The position numbers and the translations under genes were made by a program. Source: Mesorhizobium koreense (GTDB lineage Bacteria; Pseudomonadota; Alphaproteobacteria; Rhizobiales; Rhizobiaceae). Taken from it: a stretch of DNA of 64,000 nt. Positions 60,662-64,000 of this stretch are shown piece after piece. The DNA is taken from the NCBI RefSeq assembly GCF_031656215.1, contig NZ_CP134228.1:1426001-1490000 (forward strand), given 5' to 3'. The notes beneath the pieces are model-generated. The model had not been told where the DNA came from. It made no database searches and worked only from the letters and a program-made list of their open reading frames with translations. Each line of letters begins with the position of its first letter. Position 1 is the stretch's first letter.

Positions 60662-60678
60662 TCCGCCAAGTAATCCTT

Positions 60679-60705
60679 TTCTAGATTGGCGATCCTCTTC
60701 TAGAT
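60679..60705. promoter_or_regulatory. Direct repeat TTCTAGAT upstream of xerC and rimM
   Basis: TTCTAGAT at 60679-60686 and again at 60698-60705, 19 bases apart, each followed by T/C-GG. Located in the 80-base divergent spacer; TTCTAGA is self-complementary except the centre, so both strands are possible targets. Confidence 0.3.
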
Positions 60706-60742
60706 CGGGGAACAATGCGCCCGGCCGGTTAGCGGCGGGTGA

Positions 60743-61336
60743 ATGGGCATGACGAGAGGCAAGGTGACGAAGCTCGAGAAACCCGTCCAGATGGCCGTGA
60801 TCGGCGCCGCGCACGGCATAAAGGGCGAGGTGCGGGTCAGGAGCTTTACAGGCAATCCGGCAGCACTCGGCGATTACGGCCCGCTTCAGGACGAGGCCGG
60901 CCGGGCTTTCGAGGTGGTCTCCGTGCGGCCGGCAAAGGAGGTTTCCATCGTCCGCTTCAAGGACATTGCAACGCGCGAGGCAGCCGAGGCGCTGAACGGC
61001 ACCGTGCTTTTCGTCGACCGCTCGGCGTTGCCGGCCGATCTGGAAGAGGAGGAGTTCTATCACTCCGACCTGATCGGCCTCGCCGTCCGTGACGAGAAGG
61101 GCACGGAAATCGGCACGGTCGCCGGTATCCACGATTTCGGTGCCGGCGACATTCTCGAAGTCGCGCGGAAGAATGGACCATCGGCGATGATCCCCTTCAC
61201 CCGCGCCGCCGTGCCCGAAGTCGCGCCCGCGAAAGGCTTCGTCGGCATCGACAGTCTGGCGGCGGGTCTGGTGGAGGAAGAAGAGCGGCGTGAAAATGCC
61301 GGTGCGCGGGGCAGGGACAGGATGGAACGGCGATGA
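60743..61336 (+). CDS. rimM: Ribosome maturation factor RimM
   Basis: 197 residues. N-terminal domain [21 protein letters not shown] (17-37) and PRC-barrel with [10 protein letters not shown] (near 100) and VHDF-like [22 protein letters not shown]. Needed for 16S rRNA processing with S19 in 30S maturation. rpsP, usually just upstream, is absent; xerC takes that place. Stop overlaps trmD (ATGA). Confidence 0.95.
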   Translation: MGMTRGKVTKLEKPVQMAVIGAAHGIKGEVRVRSFTGNPAALGDYGPLQDEAGRAFEVVSVRPAKEVSIVRFKDIATREAAEALNGTVLFVDRSALPADLEEEEFYHSDLIGLAVRDEKGTEIGTVAGIHDFGAGDILEVARKNGPSAMIPFTRAAVPEVAPAKGFVGIDSLAAGLVEEEERRENAGARGRDRMERR

Positions 61337-62043
61337 GCTTCCGCGCCACCGTCCTGACCCTCTATCCGGAGATGTTCCCCGGCCCGCTCGGTGTCTCGCT
61401 TGCCGGCAAGGCGCTCGGCGCCGGGGCCTGGTCGCTTCAGACTGTGCAGATCCGCGATTTCGCCACCGACCGGCACCACACGGTGGACGACACGCCGGCC
61501 GGCGGTGGGGCCGGCATGGTTATGCGGGCCGACGTGCTGGCTCGTGCCATCGATCATGCTTCGCCGGCGGACGACTCAAGGCCGCGCCTGCTCATGAGCC
61601 CGCGCGGCATGCCGCTCACCCAGAAGCGCGTCCGGCAGCTTGCCGGCGGGCCGGGCGCTCTCATCGTATGCGGCCGCTTCGAAGGGGTGGACCAGCGGGT
61701 CATCGAGGCGCGCGGGATGGAGGAAGTGTCGCTCGGCGACTACATTCTCTCCGGCGGCGAGCCGGCGGCGATCGCGCTTCTCGACGCCGTCGTTCGGCTT
61801 CTGCCCGGCGTCATGGGCAACGAGGCATCCGGCGAGGAGGAAAGCTTCGAGAAGGGGATGCTCGAGCATCCGCACTATACACGGCCGCAGGAATGGGAGG
61901 GCCGGCCCATCCCCAACGTGCTCCTCTCCGGCAATCATGCGAAAATCGCGGCATGGCGGCGCGAGGAAGCGGAAAGGCTTACCGCCGCACGGCGGCCCGA
62001 TCTGCTGGAGGAACGTCCGGAGGATGGACAGGGCAAGCGCTGA
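61333..62043 (+). CDS. trmD: tRNA (guanine-N1)-methyltransferase
   Basis: 236 residues. SPOUT knot: [15 protein letters not shown] (near 115-129), [16 protein letters not shown] and [16 protein letters not shown] (near 198-213). Methylates G37 of tRNAs for Leu, Pro, Arg. Coupled with rimM. Confidence 0.96.
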   Translation: MSFRATVLTLYPEMFPGPLGVSLAGKALGAGAWSLQTVQIRDFATDRHHTVDDTPAGGGAGMVMRADVLARAIDHASPADDSRPRLLMSPRGMPLTQKRVRQLAGGPGALIVCGRFEGVDQRVIEARGMEEVSLGDYILSGGEPAAIALLDAVVRLLPGVMGNEASGEEESFEKGMLEHPHYTRPQEWEGRPIPNVLLSGNHAKIAAWRREEAERLTAARRPDLLEERPEDGQGKR

Positions 62044-62069
62044 AGGAAACGAGCCGGACCCGGCCTCTT

Positions 62070-62807
62070 TCAGAAGAAATAATAGACCGTGAGGAACAGG
62101 CCGACGGCGATGACGAAGATGCGTACGGCAAGCTGCGGCACGCGTTTTGCGCTCCATACGCCGAAATAACCGCCGAGCGCCACCGCCGGCACCATGATGA
62201 CGGCCGCCAGCCACGTCACGACGCCGCCGGAGGCGAAGACGATGATGGCGACTGCGGCCACGACGATGGAGAGCATGTTCTTCAGCGCGTTCAGCTTGTG
62301 GTAGTCGCCGGTCTCGGTGAGGCCGAGGGTGGCCAGCATCATGATGCCCATGCCTGCGCCGAAGAAGCCGCCATAGACGGCGGTGATGAACTGGATGACG
62401 GCGCCGACGAGAGGCCGTTCCCTGTGGGCCTCTCCCTTCGGCTTCAGCCAGGGCCCGACGGCGAACAGCGCGGTAGCGCCGAGCAGAAGCCACGGCACGA
62501 TGGCGCGGAACGAGGGATTGTCGAGTGCCAGCAGGATCAGCGAGCCGGCGAGCGCGCCGACGATGGAGACGAAAGCGAGCAGGAGCCCGCCGCGCCACAT
62601 GCGCTTTATGTCGGTCCAGTAGGCGAGTGTCGAGGTGATGTAGCCGGGGAACTGGGAGATGGAGGAGGTCGCGTTCGCCGAGATCGGCGGTATGCCGATC
62701 AGCGTCATCGCGCCGAAAGTGATGAAGGTGCCGCCGCCGGCGACCGCGTTAATGGAACCGGCGACGAAGCCGGACACGAAAAGCATGAGGGCTGAAAGAA
62801 GCGTCAT
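62070..62807 (-). CDS. TauE/SafE family (TSUP) membrane transporter
   Basis: 245 residues, seven to eight transmembrane segments. LMLFVSGFVAGSINAVAGGG (7-26) and FITAVYGGFFGAGMGIMML near 140-158 are the duplicated TSUP motifs. Export of sulfite or organosulfur compounds is the family role. It is reversed between trmD and rplS, interrupting a normally contiguous operon. A TTG start gives ten extra residues but ATG is preferred. Confidence 0.88.
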   Translation of the reverse strand: MTLLSALMLFVSGFVAGSINAVAGGGTFITFGAMTLIGIPPISANATSSISQFPGYITSTLAYWTDIKRMWRGGLLLAFVSIVGALAGSLILLALDNPSFRAIVPWLLLGATALFAVGPWLKPKGEAHRERPLVGAVIQFITAVYGGFFGAGMGIMMLATLGLTETGDYHKLNALKNMLSIVVAAVAIIVFASGGVVTWLAAVIMVPAVALGGYFGVWSAKRVPQLAVRIFVIAVGLFLTVYYFF

Positions 62808-63092
62808 TTCAGGGAGAAGCCAAAAGGGGGAAGCCAAGGGGAGAAGAAAGTGGTCTGGCGGGCGTTACCCGATCCGTGTAGCGTAGAGCGGCGCAAAGGG
62901 GAAATGCTTTTCCGGTCGACGGAAACGATCGCGCCTCGATCCACCGGTACGGCCTGCACGAAAAAGTTGCCGGCGAAGCCTCGACACGGCCGTGCATTTT
63001 GTGTATGTCGCCCGCGATTTCCTCAGAATAACCTGACCGTCTAGGCGGCCATGACCGGCGTGTCCGGCATGAAACAAATTGAGGCTGTAACT

Positions 63093-63614
63093 ATGGATAT
63101 CATTCGTCAGCTCGAGGCCGAGCAGGCACAGAAGATCGCCGAGAAGCGCACGCTTCCGGAATTCCAGGCGGGCGATACCGTCCGCGTGCAGGTGCGTGTC
63201 ACCGAAGGTTCGCGCACCCGCGTGCAGGCTTATGAAGGCGTCTGCATCGCCCGCTCCGGCTCGGGCTTCCAGGAGAATTTCACCGTCCGCAAGATTTCCT
63301 ACGGCGAGGGCGTGGAGCGTGTCTTCCCGGTCTATTCGCCGCTGGTCGAGGCGGTCGAGATCGTTCGCCGCGGCAAGGTGCGCCGCGCCAAGCTCTATTA
63401 CCTGCGCGACCGCCGCGGGAAGTCGGCGCGTATTTCCGAGAACACCGGCGTGCGCGCCCGCAAGCTCAACGATGCCGAGCGCGACGCGCTGAACGCCGAG
63501 CGCGCGCGGATCGAGGCCGAGAAGGTCGCCGCCGCCGAGGCGCTCGCTGTCGAAAAGGCTGCCGAGGAAGCCAAGGAAAAGGCCGCGCAGGCCGAGAACG
63601 CCGCGGCGGAATAG
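63093..63614 (+). CDS. rplS: 50S ribosomal protein L19
   Basis: 173 residues; start fixed by the family beginning [10 protein letters not shown] and a GAGG site eight bases upstream (longer in-frame starts ignored). Core with [65 protein letters not shown] (about 1-120) then a charged Ala/Glu/Lys coiled tail (to 173), typical of rhizobial L19 and absent in E. coli. Followed by a strong terminator. Confidence 0.96.
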   Translation: MDIIRQLEAEQAQKIAEKRTLPEFQAGDTVRVQVRVTEGSRTRVQAYEGVCIARSGSGFQENFTVRKISYGEGVERVFPVYSPLVEAVEIVRRGKVRRAKLYYLRDRRGKSARISENTGVRARKLNDAERDALNAERARIEAEKVAAAEALAVEKAAEEAKEKAAQAENAAAE

Positions 63615-63639
63615 GCCGTCGTCCAACACGGGTCATCGA

Positions 63640-63669
63640 AAGGCGCGGCTCGCTTCCGCGCCTTTTTTG
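63640..63669 (+). terminator. Rho-independent terminator of rplS
   Basis: AAGGCGCGG (63640-63648) pairs perfectly with CCGCGCCTT (63656-63664) around CTCGCTT, followed by TTTTTT G. Ends the rplS transcript. Confidence 0.9.
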
Positions 63670-63759
63670 TTTCCGCCCGCGGCTATCTGCCATGTTTTCC
63701 ACGATCGTTTAAGGGTTCGGTGGTAGGGTTCCCCTGTAAAGAACGGAGGCAGGTGGGAC

Positions 63760-64000
63760 ATGCCCGGAACGATACGCATGACGCCGGAAAAGCGCCGGGC
63801 GCTGGATCTCGTCTATTCCGCCCGGACGCCAGGTGAGCTCAGCGACGCCTATTCTGCCTGGGCGAACGAATACGACCGCGAGACGGCGGTACTCGGCTAT
63901 GGGCTGCCCTTCCTGATCGGCGCCTGGGTGGCGCGCTATGTGACGCGCGGAAATGGGCCGATCCTCGACGCCGGCTGCGGCACAGGCCTTTCAGGGCCCT
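63760..64000 (+). CDS. Class I SAM-dependent methyltransferase (partial, 3' end outside window)
   Basis: First 80 residues visible from ATG 63760, preceded by a purine-rich GGAGGCAGGTGGG site. After an N-terminal helix segment (PEKRRALDLVYSARTPGE, DAYSAWANEYDRE) comes motif I ILDAGCGTGLSGP, which binds S-adenosylmethionine. It is of the WBSCR27/UbiE-like group. Acceptor unknown. Confidence 0.88.
   Translation, partial: MPGTIRMTPEKRRALDLVYSARTPGELSDAYSAWANEYDRETAVLGYGLPFLIGAWVARYVTRGNGPILDAGCGTGLSGP

Noticed and set aside
59723-61132. XerC with a 157-residue N-terminal extension
   Set aside because: Extension overlaps rimM on the other strand and is not recombinase-like; normal XerC length results from the ATG at 60661.
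62044-62069. GCCGG-AC-CCGGC as a terminator between trmD and the TSUP gene
   Set aside because: Very short, imperfect, and without a T run on either side.
1-64000. CRISPR arrays, insertion sequences, toxin-antitoxin pairs, rRNA/tRNA
   Set aside because: No spaced direct repeats, transposase motifs, paired small overlapping toxin genes or RNA gene structure seen on either strand.

Overview
The window looks like a chromosomal segment of a high-GC alphaproteobacterium, most likely a Hyphomicrobiales (Rhizobiales) member near Phyllobacteriaceae/Rhizobiaceae. The evidence is the density of ABC and TRAP uptake systems, the gamma-glutamylation type glutamine synthetase, the type of pyrC-pyrE pair, the long C-terminal tail of ribosomal protein L19 and the intergenic palindromic repeats. 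This is inferred from gene content, not from a database search. Both ends cut genes: an ABC ATPase at base 1 and a methyltransferase at base 64000. I saw no rRNA, tRNA, CRISPR array, transposase or phage module.

Layout. (1) 1-3305, minus: iron/polyamine-type ABC importer. (2) 3523-8340, minus, with a divergent RpiR regulator at 8489: Fe-alcohol dehydrogenase, aldehyde dehydrogenase, GS-like gamma-glutamyl ligase and an N-formylglutamate-amidohydrolase-like enzyme, together resembling catabolism of an amine or amino alcohol through gamma-glutamyl intermediates. (3) 9403-21224: MaoC-type hydratase and acyl-CoA ligase (minus), then IclR regulator, a complete Liv-type ABC importer, acyl-CoA dehydrogenase and two class III CoA-transferases (plus), an uptake plus beta-oxidation-like system for an unknown organic acid. 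(4) 21334-29094, minus: SsuABC/TauABC-like importer, FAD amine-oxidase/CrtI-like enzyme, M19 dipeptidase homologue, aldehyde dehydrogenase and amidohydrolase, divergent from a LacI regulator with two clear operators between them. (5) 30281-36589: envelope-related genes around a two-component system; three copies of the palindrome CTTAC-N6-GTAAG mark a probable small regulon (PHP protein, lipoprotein, fourfold-repeat membrane protein, the response regulator itself).

(6) 37818-45962 is the most interesting part: an XRE regulator diverges from a tightly overlapping run dctP-dctQ-dctM-pyrK-pyrD-M20 carbamoyl hydrolase-pyrC. These activities are exactly those needed to import orotate or a relative, reduce it with NADH to dihydroorotate, open the ring to N-carbamoyl-aspartate and hydrolyse that to aspartate. 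It may therefore be an aerobic orotate catabolic operon rather than (or besides) pyrimidine biosynthesis; pyrE follows at 46026.

(7) 47255-54686: cell-surface polysaccharide genes (flippase, GT4, GINT1-like transferase, BcsL/CelD acetyltransferase, FAD oxidoreductase, WecG/TagA transferase), ending in a strikingly AT-rich upstream region. (8) 55035-64000: housekeeping genes: aldo/keto reductase, cdd, a Gly/Met-tailed membrane protein, lpdA, xerC, rimM, trmD, a reversed TSUP transporter gene, rplS with a clean terminator, and a partial methyltransferase. Starts were chosen from ribosome binding sites, ATGA overlaps and family alignment remembered by eye; where the choice is uncertain this is said.
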